DNA of 64,000 bases, taken from positions 1-64,000 of the forward strand of contig CALCZU010000024.1 in NCBI GenBank assembly GCA_937903155.1, in the 5' to 3' direction. Both the position numbers and the translations under genes were made by a program. The DNA is from an uncultured Bdellovibrionales bacterium (GTDB taxonomy: Bacteria > Bdellovibrionota > FAC87 > UBA2466). Each line of letters begins with the position of its first letter. Position 1 is the stretch's first letter. This document shows, in pieces, positions 26,204-35,039 of this stretch. Under the pieces are notes generated by a model, which saw only the letters and a list, made by a program, of their open reading frames with translations, had not been told where the DNA came from and did not search any database.

Positions 26204-26299
26204 GAATTATGTATTTTAAGCAAGGTAAGAACTGTGGCATTTTTATCTGCATGAACTGAACTCCCGGGCCCGGTAGTTAAATCTATCTAGGAGAAACAA

Positions 26300-27085
26300 A
26301 TGAAAATACAATTCGTATTCGGTATTCTTTTGGGCTTGCTGATTCACTTTTCCGCGTGGGGATATGACTCTTCGGCTCTAACAACTCTCGAGGACAGAGT
26401 CGTTAAAATGGCTCATCAAGGACGACAACCTGTCGTCATTTTCGATTTGGATGACACTCTCATAAACACGCGAGAGCGAACGGTGAGAATTTTAAAGGAG
26501 ATTGCACGCACCCCTGCCTTCTCTCACGCGTATCCCAGAGAAGCTGACCGTTTAAATCGAATCAAGCCGAGTGAGGTGCGTTACGAGATTAAACAAATCC
26601 TGACCGCACTTTCGATTTATTCGGCAGCCGTAGAAAAAGTCCTCGCGACCCTTTGGAATGCGCGTTTTTTTACTAACGAATATTGCCGACGCGACGAATC
26701 GATTTTGGGAGGCGTTGATTACGTCTGGTCGTTGTTCCAAAAGGGAGCGAAGATATTTTATCTGACGGGCAGGGATGTTCCCCGTATGGAGGATGGAACC
26801 GGCGAGAGTCTTCATAATTTAGGGTTTCCGATGGGAGTCCACACAAAACTTCTCATGAAACCTAATCAGGAAATGACGGACCTCGAATACAAACAACGCG
26901 TCTTTCAAAGTATTCAAAAGGAAGGTGATGTGGTGGGTGTTTTCGAAAACGAACCTGCAAATCTAAACGCAATGGCAGATGCTTTTCCAAAAGCGCTTCC
27001 CATCTTCCTAGATACGATTCATTCCAATCACCCTGCGGTACCAACTGCCTCGGCGGTTTGGATCAAAAACTTCGAAAGACGCTGA
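26300..27085 (+). CDS. Exported HAD-superfamily phosphatase-like protein
   Basis: The signal peptide is MKIQFVFGILLGLLIHFSAWG. The HAD nucleophile motif FDLDDTLINT lies near residue 49, motif II YLTGRD near 155, and GVFENEPANLNAMADAF near 215 fits the acidic motif IV, although it is less typical. The order and the inserted helical cap (residues 60-130) fit exported acid-phosphatase-like HAD proteins. The likely role is scavenging phosphate from esters in the periplasm; the substrate is unknown. The ribosome site AGGAG is well placed. It is divergent from the LysR gene, which may control it. Confidence 0.85.
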   Translation: MKIQFVFGILLGLLIHFSAWGYDSSALTTLEDRVVKMAHQGRQPVVIFDLDDTLINTRERTVRILKEIARTPAFSHAYPREADRLNRIKPSEVRYEIKQILTALSIYSAAVEKVLATLWNARFFTNEYCRRDESILGGVDYVWSLFQKGAKIFYLTGRDVPRMEDGTGESLHNLGFPMGVHTKLLMKPNQEMTDLEYKQRVFQSIQKEGDVVGVFENEPANLNAMADAFPKALPIFLDTIHSNHPAVPTASAVWIKNFERR

Positions 27086-27202
27086 AATCAAAAAGGGGCC
27101 CGAAATCAATCCGTTGGAAAAATCCTCGCAATTAGGCCTCCATAATTCCTTCACAATCTTCTTTTATACTGAGGATCTTGCACGTATTGAAAGGTGAGCA
27201 AT

Positions 27203-27649
27203 TTGAAAAACTTTATTCTATTCAGTTTGGTTTTTTTCACCCATATCACTTTAGCGGATCGAAAAGTCCGAGTAGCATTTATGACGAATGCGGGATTCTG
27301 TGATAGTACTTGTGTCCAAGAGTGTGAGATTAGCCATCCTCAAGCGCCAGGGAATACAATTCCCCTTCACATTAAAGTGACGCCCTACTTAACGAACGCC
27401 TGGGTCAATTATAACACGGTAGAAAAGACAAAAACGATTGGTCCCATCAAAGAATACGATCTCGCACCCGGAGAAAACATAAATCTCGTCTATTGGAACC
27501 GCGGAACCCCAGGGGCTATCAAAGCGCTTGAAATAACGGTCGTCGGCGACAAAGGTTTCCTTCAAGGCGATTGCATGAGTTACGCTTACGGAACCAGCAG
27601 CGGTTATTTAGCGAACCCAGCTTCACTCAATGGTGGTCGTCCTTTCTAA
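27203..27649 (+). CDS. Small secreted protein with Cys-rich N-terminus, unknown
   Basis: I prefer TTG 27203 because AAGGTGAG lies 5 bases upstream; a GTG start at 27194 would fall inside that ribosome site. The signal peptide is then (M)KNFILFSLVFFTHITLA. Of about 128 mature residues, NAGFCDSTCVQECEISH has three Cys in eight residues, and a fourth lies in GDCMSY. The rest is beta-rich. No family recognised. It is followed by 200 bases holding a promoter for the next gene. Confidence 0.72.
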   Translation: MKNFILFSLVFFTHITLADRKVRVAFMTNAGFCDSTCVQECEISHPQAPGNTIPLHIKVTPYLTNAWVNYNTVEKTKTIGPIKEYDLAPGENINLVYWNRGTPGAIKALEITVVGDKGFLQGDCMSYAYGTSSGYLANPASLNGGRPF

Positions 27650-27769
27650 AAACGGAATAAAAAATTTCTTTCCCTCGTAGAATTTCATTTGCGATCGGTT
27701 TTACCCTTGAATACGCTCGAAAAAATAAAACTCGATTTTCATTTTAATCCAAAAAAATAAAAGTATTAC

Positions 27770-27798
27770 TTGCCACATTGCGAAATCCTCTCTATAGG
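27770..27798 (+). promoter_or_regulatory. Sigma-70-type promoter for the 27854 gene
   Basis: TTGCCA (27770-27775) and TATAGG (27793-27798) are separated by exactly 17 bases and lie 55 bases upstream of the gene start, with AT-rich sequence before the -35 box. The gap is otherwise empty from 27650, so this is the best promoter candidate. It is a match by consensus only. Confidence 0.5.
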
Positions 27799-27853
27799 CG
27801 CGGCACACTAGTGGTTCCCACTACTCAACTTTAATTCCCAAGAGGATGTTGTA

Positions 27854-28645
27854 ATGAAATTAAAAAATCAATTTGTTCTATTTCTATTTGCGTTTGCTGC
27901 GATGGTTGCAAATGCGGAGGAAGTAAAAACTAAAGCCAATGTGCTCGCTCGTTTCGGTGAGACAGCCACAAAGGATGGCGAGCGCAACTTGTGCATTTAT
28001 TCGAAAGAAGAACTCACAGGCGTTGAATACCGTGCGGAAGGGTCGACTGAATGGGTTTCGGTACCTGTGGGAAAAGCAGAAGGCTATTTCGGATTTATGT
28101 CGTCGCAGTATTTGCCCACAAACGACCAGAAAAAATATTTTGTCCGTGGCGTCCGAAAAGACGGAACACGTTTTACAAATCTTCTCACCGTAAAATCGGA
28201 TGAGAAAGATCTGACGATTGCCGTTGAAGGCCATCTTGAAGAAGCAAGGCCGAAGGAACCTGAAGGATACCCAGGTTCCCTCGCATTGGCTCAAGGAAAT
28301 ATCGGCAGAAGAGTCGGTAATGGGGGTTGTAACGACCTCGGTACCGGCGGTGGACAAATCGGATCCGTCGCCGCAGGTGGCACAGTGACCGGGCAAATTG
28401 TCCCGGGTGCAATTTTAGAAATGAGAAACTTTTCCATCAGCAGCCCTGGCGGAGTCACCTGGTCGAGCCCCAAGGGACTGCACTATGCGGTGATTGAAAG
28501 TTTTGATCCTGCAAGCAACTCAATCACGATTTTGCATCAAAATACAGCGGGAGGGAACGCGGCCGGACAATCTGTGAGACGAGATACGTTAAGCTTGTCG
28601 ACTCTCAAACGGGGATCTTTGATTATCCGCACCGGAAGCAAATAG
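27854..28645 (+). CDS. Exported protein with papain-like C/H/N pattern (CHAP/NlpC-like candidate)
   Basis: The signal peptide is MKLKNQFVLFLFAFAAMVANA. The N-terminal part (to about residue 120) is beta-rich. The C-terminal part resembles papain-fold amidases: GGCNDL with C159, then VPGAILEMRNF, LHYAVIESF with H210, and LHQN with N230, ending in LKRGSLIIRTG. That spacing is close to CHAP/NlpC-type hydrolases, which cut peptidoglycan amide bonds, but the match is by pattern only. A strong terminator follows, so it is a single-gene unit behind the promoter at 27770. Confidence 0.65.
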   Translation: MKLKNQFVLFLFAFAAMVANAEEVKTKANVLARFGETATKDGERNLCIYSKEELTGVEYRAEGSTEWVSVPVGKAEGYFGFMSSQYLPTNDQKKYFVRGVRKDGTRFTNLLTVKSDEKDLTIAVEGHLEEARPKEPEGYPGSLALAQGNIGRRVGNGGCNDLGTGGGQIGSVAAGGTVTGQIVPGAILEMRNFSISSPGGVTWSSPKGLHYAVIESFDPASNSITILHQNTAGGNAAGQSVRRDTLSLSTLKRGSLIIRTGSK

Positions 28646-28663
28646 ATTCAAGCGTTTACTTTG

Positions 28664-28704
28664 AATAGAGTTCTCATCACTGAAAGGATGAGAACTCTAT
28701 TTTT
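28664..28704 (+). terminator. Intrinsic terminator
   Basis: A perfect 15-bp stem, aatagagttctcatc (28664-28678) with gatgagaactctatt (28687-28701), an 8-base loop and a T-run directly after (28700-28704). It lies 19 bases past the stop of the 27854 gene. It is the clearest terminator in the window. Confidence 0.9.
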
Positions 28705-28784
28705 CTTGGAAGAGAATAAATGCGAGGCGTTAGGCATAGGAAATGCAATTCTATCCGGGTGGAAATAGCCAAAAGGAGATAGCA

Positions 28785-28937
28785 ATGGCGTTCAATAAAT
28801 CAATCAAGCAACCCGACGATCAGTCAAATGTCTATCGAAAGGGAAACCGGCCGCAGACGCCCTCGGCAGAGACGAAGCAAAGTAAGAAGCCCGGAACACC
28901 GAAAGCGCCCGCACCAAAACGCAGAAAAGAAATTTGA
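28785..28937 (+). CDS. Small basic disordered protein (50 aa)
   Basis: I chose ATG 28785 because AAAAGGAGAT stands just before it, one of the best ribosome sites here; a frame from 28743 has none. The 50 residues are Lys-, Pro- and Gln-rich (SKKPGTPKAPAPKRRKEI at the end), with no hydrophobic segment and no Cys. It looks disordered and may bind nucleic acid. It sits alone between a terminator and the next gene. Its reality rests on the ribosome site and clean spacing. Confidence 0.6.
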   Translation: MAFNKSIKQPDDQSNVYRKGNRPQTPSAETKQSKKPGTPKAPAPKRRKEI

Positions 28938-29023
28938 AACACTTTCTCGGGTTTGAATAGCGATTGGACTTCTCAAAATTTAGATAAGAGAATATTCTGG
29001 TTACGAACAAACCCGGGGGTGTT

Positions 29024-30220
29024 GTGAGATCTTTCATTCTGTTTGTTTTTGTAAGCACTTTGAGTCTTGCCGATACTCGTTACGAAAGCCCCTCAACGAT
29101 TCTCGTAAAAGGAGAAATCCGGGAAGGAGTGTTTGAAACCGACTCGGAAGACGCGGCTCAATGGAAACAAGAAGTCCTCTCCCAGCTCCAATTTATCGTC
29201 GGAAACTTCGAGCAGAAAAATACCCCTTCGCTCGGGCATACGCTCAATCTCGAATTTAAAGAAAAACTTCCAGGGGAATCCGCAAAATTTAAGGTCTCTT
29301 ATAAAGCCATATTTTCGCTCGCTTGGACAAGACCGTATCAGGGATCGTCGCTCCCCACTGAAGTGAAAGTGATTCTTCCGAAAAGATCGGACGGGAGAGG
29401 TCTCGAGCTTTTTTCGGAACACCATCTCAATCACTGTGGTCAAAATCCTCTCTGGTACTACTTCAAGCCCAAGTCGGCAGGATGCGCGCTTGGGAAAAAC
29501 CCATTGCCGAGCGATGCGCAATTCACAAAAATTTATTTAAGCACAGCTAAAAATTCTTGGGGCAAATACCCGGAGTACGGAAAAATTTGGGAAGATGGAA
29601 AGCTTGTCATTACCCATGTCATGGGGAACGTGGATTCGGACGATGCCTTTTCTCTTCACTCGCTTTTTGAACACGAAACCGATGTAGTATCGTTTGAAAA
29701 AAGCTCAGATTCCTTTGTGACTCGAGTGAGCCAGTTCTCCACCCAGGCGGGAAGAGTCATTGTGAGAACCCTTCAAATCACAAAAGGGAATGTGGAAGAG
29801 CAAGAGAAAAATCCCGATTTTGTAGCGGAGTTTAAAAACCTTCAAAAAGAGGCCGATGTGATTAGTTACAACGGGCATGCGGGTTTTGGAGAAAATAGCC
29901 GTGCGTTCACTCGCTTGATCGATTTTACCCCCGCAAAATATTATCTTGTGTGGATCAACGCCTGCGTTCCTTTTGCCTACTTAGATGACACTCTGATGGA
30001 TGCTCAGAAACGAGCCAACCCGGCGTCGGCGTGGTCGAAGCATCTCGATATTGCGATTTTAACTCAAGCAGGAATCTTTCAATATGGATCGGATATTCAA
30101 GCGCTGATTCGAGTTTTGACACAAAAACAATTGTCTTATTCCCAGTTTTTAAATTCACTTTCGAGCCATGGCCCTGCGGTATTAGGCGAAGAGGACAATC
30201 AATGGCCAAAGCCCTTTTAA
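29024..30220 (+). CDS. Exported caspase/clostripain-fold cysteine peptidase candidate
   Basis: A short signal peptide (from GTG: MRSFILFVFVSTLSLA) is preceded by GGGGGTG. The N-terminal 270 residues are beta-rich and unknown. The C-terminal part has VISYNGHAGFG with H285 and YYLVWINACVPF with C314, a His then Cys pair at the ends of adjacent strands, the arrangement of caspase-like (CHF, clostripain/gingipain) peptidases. Substrate unknown. The early frame is short of typical prodomain signatures, so I call the fold a candidate only. It might instead be a CHAT-like domain. Confidence 0.65.
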   Translation: MRSFILFVFVSTLSLADTRYESPSTILVKGEIREGVFETDSEDAAQWKQEVLSQLQFIVGNFEQKNTPSLGHTLNLEFKEKLPGESAKFKVSYKAIFSLAWTRPYQGSSLPTEVKVILPKRSDGRGLELFSEHHLNHCGQNPLWYYFKPKSAGCALGKNPLPSDAQFTKIYLSTAKNSWGKYPEYGKIWEDGKLVITHVMGNVDSDDAFSLHSLFEHETDVVSFEKSSDSFVTRVSQFSTQAGRVIVRTLQITKGNVEEQEKNPDFVAEFKNLQKEADVISYNGHAGFGENSRAFTRLIDFTPAKYYLVWINACVPFAYLDDTLMDAQKRANPASAWSKHLDIAILTQAGIFQYGSDIQALIRVLTQKQLSYSQFLNSLSSHGPAVLGEEDNQWPKPF

Positions 30221-30336
30221 AACACTTCATAATATTGTGACATAATCTTCACAATTGCTCTCGAAATCTCGAGTGGATTGCGGCCGTCATTTGGATATGG
30301 GATAATCGTATTTTCCCTATAAGGACCCATATCAAA

Positions 30337-30906
30337 ATGATGGATTTTTTTCGCTCGAAGAATTCGGGGTTTGCAGCGATTTCTGCGCTCGCAGCTGGTA
30401 CGGTTGGCGTTTTGGCGCTGCTGTATTTTGGATCGTCGATTGTTTCTTCGAGCAAGGTAGGTGTTCCCATTCGAGAAACACTCATTGCTAATGCATTGGC
30501 CGAAGAACTTCTTGAGTTTTTCCTCTCTCAAAGCGCGGTGAGATTGCGAGCCTATCTTTCAACCAATCCCGCGAATCCCGCGTTGGGCGCTTATACTCTA
30601 TGCGCTCCCATCAACCTTCTCGATCGCAGCACGGGCCTCACCATTAACAAAGACCCTCTGGCTGAACTTCCCCCCACAGAACTCTTAAGTGCAAATCGTT
30701 TTTATCACATTGAGATTATTGATTTGAGCGATCCCAATAACCTGACAAAAAGGCGTGACCTTTGCGGAACTTCACCGGCGGCTCTGGTTTTAACACCCAG
30801 TGAAAAAATTCTGGTGACCGTTGGAGTGACTTGGCAAATCGGTGGCAAACAAGATTTTGGGAGAGCGGTCCTGTCGGGTGTCTTACCGACGGAGCTGACC
30901 TTATAA
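30337..30906 (+). CDS. Minor pilin-like protein (PilV-like), pilin operon gene 1
   Basis: The N-terminus SKNSGF then AAISALAAGTVGVLALL looks like a class III prepilin leader: short basic leader, Gly before the cut, then about 20 hydrophobic residues. The expected Glu at +5 is absent, as in some minor pilins. The remaining 140 residues include two Cys (TLCAPI, DLCGTS) likely to form a disulfide. It lies 6 bases ahead of the PilW-like gene. It is probably an inner-membrane-assembled minor pilin or pseudopilin that primes the fibre. Confidence 0.7.
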   Translation: MMDFFRSKNSGFAAISALAAGTVGVLALLYFGSSIVSSSKVGVPIRETLIANALAEELLEFFLSQSAVRLRAYLSTNPANPALGAYTLCAPINLLDRSTGLTINKDPLAELPPTELLSANRFYHIEIIDLSDPNNLTKRRDLCGTSPAALVLTPSEKILVTVGVTWQIGGKQDFGRAVLSGVLPTELTL

Positions 30907-30912
30907 AATTTT

Positions 30913-31584
30913 ATGTTGAGAACACTCAGAAATTCGAAAGGACTCACTTTACCGGAATTGATGGTGGTCTCTGCCTTGTGCGCTGGACTTCTCGTCGCTT
31001 TTGGCGTTGGATACACGCGCGGAATGAAAGTTCAAAAAAATGTTTCGGAACGCAAAAGCACTGAAAAAGAACTGCTTCGCGCGATGACCGATGTTTTGCG
31101 GGTGGGGAGAATTGCTCGGAATTGTTCCAGGGTGATCAGCACCGAGCCCACTGCGACCGCATTTTTAGAATGCACGGTCGATATGAATGATCCGCCGACA
31201 GCGACTTCTGCAGACGATACGAAGATGAGATTCGGAGTGGTGTTGGTCGACGGACAAAAACAATTTCAATCTTTAAAAGAGACTGCAAGCGTTTTTATTC
31301 TGCACTCGAGTTACGATAAAATAGACGGTTTTGAAATTTGCGACGATGCGCGGATGGCGAATGGTTGTCAGATTCCGCAAACAGAAATTAACACCCGCCA
31401 CATTGCAAACTTGTCAGCGACCCTCTCTCCGACTTCTGCCAATCGCTATTTTCGATTTCAGTTAAAGTCGGGAGGCGCGCTCAGTGACAACGGCGGTGCT
31501 CTCCGGAGTGTACAAAGTGCTTTTTACGTAAGACATCCAACGCCCAATGGAGTCGATTATGTCTGGGGAATGCAAGATGAGTAA
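30913..31584 (+). CDS. Minor pilin-like protein (PilW-like), pilin operon gene 2
   Basis: The leader ends NSKG, then LTLPELMVVSALCAGLLVAF, a textbook prepilin peptidase site with Glu at +5 and a hydrophobic helix. The remaining 190 residues hold Cys at RNCSRV, LECTVD, EICDDA and GCQIPQ, as in PilW-type minor pilins. It overlaps the third gene by 8 bases (ATGAGTAA), so expression of all three is coupled. Together with the previous gene it would form the base of the fibre-tip complex. Confidence 0.8.
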   Translation: MLRTLRNSKGLTLPELMVVSALCAGLLVAFGVGYTRGMKVQKNVSERKSTEKELLRAMTDVLRVGRIARNCSRVISTEPTATAFLECTVDMNDPPTATSADDTKMRFGVVLVDGQKQFQSLKETASVFILHSSYDKIDGFEICDDARMANGCQIPQTEINTRHIANLSATLSPTSANRYFRFQLKSGGALSDNGGALRSVQSAFYVRHPTPNGVDYVWGMQDE

Positions 31585-34246
31585 TAAAAATCGAAGCGGC
31601 ATCGTGGAAATTTGGGCTGTCTTGGGTTTAACAGTTCTCATTGGTGTCTCGAGCCTCTATATCCAAAAAACGGCTTCGCGTGAGATCAACACGTCCATGA
31701 TTTTGATGAACCAATTAGAAGGGTTTCATTCTTCTGAAATTGCGGCTTGGCAAAATTATTATCTGGGTCAGGCAAATGCCTATCCCGCTTCGACGTCTTC
31801 TTCTCGTCGCAGACCTTCGATTTTAAAAAATGATTACACCGATTCGATTTGTACCGGAAAGTGTCCCAATCTAGGAACTACTCTTCCGACGGGAGTGGGA
31901 ACTCCGATTAGTCTAAAACAGATTTTAAACTCAGGTTCCAATCCGGACCCGTTTCCCTCGTTAGTGAGACGTTATACCGCTAGCACTCTGGAGTATGTCG
32001 TCCCGGCGGCTACGACGACGGGTAACGTAAAACTCTGCGGCACCACGAAATTTAATGTAAACCAACCCGGCGTAAAAACCTGTCTGTCGAGCAACTCAGT
32101 GCCGGTCGTTCCTACTCCCACTTTACCACCGCTTGTGACTTCTATTTGCGAAGGCATCAACCAAGGTTGTGCCGTTGTCGGTGGGGCTCTTCAGTGTTGG
32201 GGCGATGTATATTATGAACCTCTTTCGACAGGGACTCCATCGGGAGGCGACACGAAAGTCCCCATTACGATGTTTGGGTTTTCCAAAAATGTTACGGCAA
32301 TGGGCACCGGCCAGCACACAACTTGCGTTGTCGTAGATGGTGGATTGCAATGTTGGGGCGGAAGCTATTGGGGGCAGCAAGGAAACGGAAGTATCGCTCA
32401 ATCTTTCGCTCCGGCTCCGGTCGTTGGGCTTTCGAGCGGGGTCAGTACGGTTACTGTGGGTGTTTTGCATGTTTGCGCACTCGTGAATGGCAGCGCTAAA
32501 TGTTGGGGAGATACGGGAGCGGGAGCGCTTGGAAACGGAGTGAAAAGTGGCGCTTACACATACTCTACTGTTCCGGCTCAAGTCTCGGGTCTCACGGCTA
32601 ACGTCACAGCGATCTCAGCAAATTATTCGAGTTCCTGCGCCATTGTGAACGGTGCTGTGAAATGCTGGGGAATTTTAGCTTACAATACGGTGGCCGATAT
32701 GGCTGCTGCACCTCAGTCTGCAGTTCCAGTGCAAGTTCCGGGTCTCACCTCTGGCGTCACCGCCATTTCAAAGGGTAATGAATGGTCTAACCATAACTGC
32801 GTCGTCGTAAATGGCGCCGTAAAATGTTGGGGCAACAATGCGAGCGGACAACTCGGAAATGGAACGAAGACAGACAGTCTGACACCCGTTCAGGTCAATG
32901 GTCTCACCAGTGGTGCAACGGCCGTTGGGACCACACAACTTTACTCCTGCGCCCTTGTGAACGGCGGTGTAAAATGCTGGGGATCGAATCTTTATCGACA
33001 GATGGGAAGCAGTGTGGGCTATGGCGGAACAACCGTTCCGGTTTCGATTCCAGGCCTCTCAAGCGGCGTCACCGCCCTCTCGACTGGTGAAAATGCTCTG
33101 TGCGCAATTGTAAATGGTGCAACACAATGCATGGGCGCAAACGATTGGAATCAGTTAGGGAATGGAAGTACCAAAGTGTTTGGTTCCACGCCCCTTGGCA
33201 CCGTCAAAGGACTCACCCATAGTATTACCGGAATTTCTGGCGGAATCGGATATGGCTGCCGGATCTTAAACGGCGGTGCGCAATGTTGGGGCGATAATTC
33301 AAAAGGGTTACTGGGAAATGGAAGCTACGTCACTCCCTCTGTAAATTCTTATTCTAAACCGATTCAAGTTTCTGGATTAGCGTCGGGTGTAACCGATATC
33401 TCAGCGAGTGAAGAACATGCGTGTGCGGTGCTCAGCGGAAATGTTTGGTGTTGGGGAGATAATACTTACGGACAGCTGGGAACGGGCAACGCGACCGCTT
33501 CAAATATTCCCGTTCAAGTTTCGGGGCTTTCGAGTGTGAGCAAAGTTTCCGTCGGACTCAATTACACCTGCGCTTTAAAAGACGGCGGCGTGTTTTGCTG
33601 GGGATACAACGGAACGGGTGCACTCGGAACCGGCGATTTCAGTCATCGCTTTTCTCCTACTCAAGTACTTGTCTCAGCCGGAGTGCCACTTGCTTCTGCC
33701 TCTGAAATTCGAACGGCGGGTTCCGGCACTTGGGGAAATAGCTGCGCGATTGTCGATGGCGGAGTTTATTGCTGGGGTGGAAACTACTGGGGACAACTCG
33801 GTTTTGGGGGATGGTGGAATGGCGCGACCTCACATCCTTACGCGGTAGCCATTGCGGGGCTTACCGGAGTGTCCGATCTCTCGGTGAATTCAAATCACGT
33901 TTGCGTCGCCAGTAACGGCGAAGCAAAATGCTGGGGTGGAAATCTCAACGGCGAAATTGGTAACGGAACCATTCCCGCTTCGACTGGCCAAGGAATTCGA
34001 ATCCCAACAAAAGTTTTAGGAAGCACCGGAGTTCCTTTAATTGGCGTGACGAAGGTGGCAGCAGGTTTCAATCGAAGCTGCGCCTCTGTCAACGGTACTC
34101 TCCAATGTTGGGGAGGAGGCGCCTCGAAAGCTTCTGTAGCCACTCCAACGGACGTGATCAATACTGGAATCACGAGTCTTGTTACGGTCGGCGGGGAATC
34201 TGCCGGGTTTTGTGCCATGGGTAACGGACAAATGGGTTGCTGGTAA
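31577..34246 (+). CDS. Pilin-type N-terminus fused to 14 RCC1 repeats (tip adhesin candidate)
   Basis: I chose ATG 31577, 8 bases inside the preceding gene. Residues 1-40 are MSNKNRSG, then IVEIWAVLGLTVLIGVSSLY, a leader plus hydrophobic helix like a type IV pilin or pseudopilin. Residues about 60-180 are a Ser/Pro-rich stalk with several Cys. From about 185 to 889 I count 14 RCC1-like repeats, each with a CxxVxGxxxCWG signature and most with a GQLGNG-like loop. Fourteen repeats fit two seven-bladed propellers. The protein ends on the last repeat. The parallel is PilY1, a propeller at the pilus tip, but the fold and fusion differ. Likely a pilus-borne adhesin or sensor. Confidence 0.82.
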   Translation: MSNKNRSGIVEIWAVLGLTVLIGVSSLYIQKTASREINTSMILMNQLEGFHSSEIAAWQNYYLGQANAYPASTSSSRRRPSILKNDYTDSICTGKCPNLGTTLPTGVGTPISLKQILNSGSNPDPFPSLVRRYTASTLEYVVPAATTTGNVKLCGTTKFNVNQPGVKTCLSSNSVPVVPTPTLPPLVTSICEGINQGCAVVGGALQCWGDVYYEPLSTGTPSGGDTKVPITMFGFSKNVTAMGTGQHTTCVVVDGGLQCWGGSYWGQQGNGSIAQSFAPAPVVGLSSGVSTVTVGVLHVCALVNGSAKCWGDTGAGALGNGVKSGAYTYSTVPAQVSGLTANVTAISANYSSSCAIVNGAVKCWGILAYNTVADMAAAPQSAVPVQVPGLTSGVTAISKGNEWSNHNCVVVNGAVKCWGNNASGQLGNGTKTDSLTPVQVNGLTSGATAVGTTQLYSCALVNGGVKCWGSNLYRQMGSSVGYGGTTVPVSIPGLSSGVTALSTGENALCAIVNGATQCMGANDWNQLGNGSTKVFGSTPLGTVKGLTHSITGISGGIGYGCRILNGGAQCWGDNSKGLLGNGSYVTPSVNSYSKPIQVSGLASGVTDISASEEHACAVLSGNVWCWGDNTYGQLGTGNATASNIPVQVSGLSSVSKVSVGLNYTCALKDGGVFCWGYNGTGALGTGDFSHRFSPTQVLVSAGVPLASASEIRTAGSGTWGNSCAIVDGGVYCWGGNYWGQLGFGGWWNGATSHPYAVAIAGLTGVSDLSVNSNHVCVASNGEAKCWGGNLNGEIGNGTIPASTGQGIRIPTKVLGSTGVPLIGVTKVAAGFNRSCASVNGTLQCWGGGASKASVATPTDVINTGITSLVTVGGESAGFCAMGNGQMGCW

Positions 34247-34251
34247 AAACA

Positions 34252-34881
34252 TTATTTTACGCAAAGTTCTTCGTAAATCCATCGTCGATTGGGGCCGTTT
34301 GTCGCGAATCCGGGCAAAAGATTTTTTACTTTGTAGAGATCACGACACTGCCAACTTGTTTTTCGGGCTGCCGGATTCAAATCGCTTGGCGTAAATTGAA
34401 ATCGATTAGCTCGATAGATGACACAGCCTCCGAGGATTAGATTGAGATCGTAGTCCTCTAAATTTTTTCCTTCGCGGCATTTCTCTGAGGAGATTGCCTG
34501 GACCCATTGATTCAACGGCTCGGGACGATCGCGATGGGCCTTATCGAAAACAATTTCGCTCACGCCGTTACCCTCTTTGTTTCTCAGATAAACAAAAGGC
34601 GCTACATGGTACCACCAACGCAAATTCTTTCGATTCTGAAATTCAGGAGTAAAAAAGATAAAAACTTTTCCCGTGAGAGTTCGATGATGACTTTCTAAAA
34701 AACGAGACCAATAGTGAGCTCGAAGATTACAACCTTCGTTGATGTCTGTCTCCTGGAAACTGAGCAAACTTTGATACTGAGATTCAACGTCTTCCCAGCG
34801 AGAAAACTGAGTAATATTTAAACTTTCAGCGGCAATCGTTGAAGAAATAATACAGGTGAAAAGAAAAAATGCTTGATTCAT
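34252..34881 (-). CDS. Exported protein-glutaminase-like enzyme
   Basis: I chose ATG 34881, which opens a signal peptide MNQAFFLFTCIISSTIAA. The mature protein matches the protein-glutaminase fold: INEGCNLRAHYW with C51, WWYHVAPFVYL with H92, and EIVFDKAHRDRP with D113. This Cys-His-Asp set is that of protein-glutamine glutaminase, which deamidates Gln to Glu in folded proteins. A propeptide is not obvious. It is convergent with the pilin operon, 5 bases apart. The enzyme could alter target proteins outside the cell. The family call is good; the substrate is unknown. Confidence 0.78.
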   Translation of the reverse strand: MNQAFFLFTCIISSTIAAESLNITQFSRWEDVESQYQSLLSFQETDINEGCNLRAHYWSRFLESHHRTLTGKVFIFFTPEFQNRKNLRWWYHVAPFVYLRNKEGNGVSEIVFDKAHRDRPEPLNQWVQAISSEKCREGKNLEDYDLNLILGGCVIYRANRFQFTPSDLNPAARKTSWQCRDLYKVKNLLPGFATNGPNRRWIYEELCVK

Positions 34882-35039
34882 GGCCGTAGTAAGATTTTTG
34901 AAAAACACCTTCCCCCCTCTTGAAATTGAATGGATAGTCGTTCGATATTGCAAAACTCGCAAGAAATTTGAAATCGAACTTTAACTTAAGTGATAAGCCA
35001 CACGTTGAGAGAGGTTTGCGGCATTGTTTTCAAAATGGA

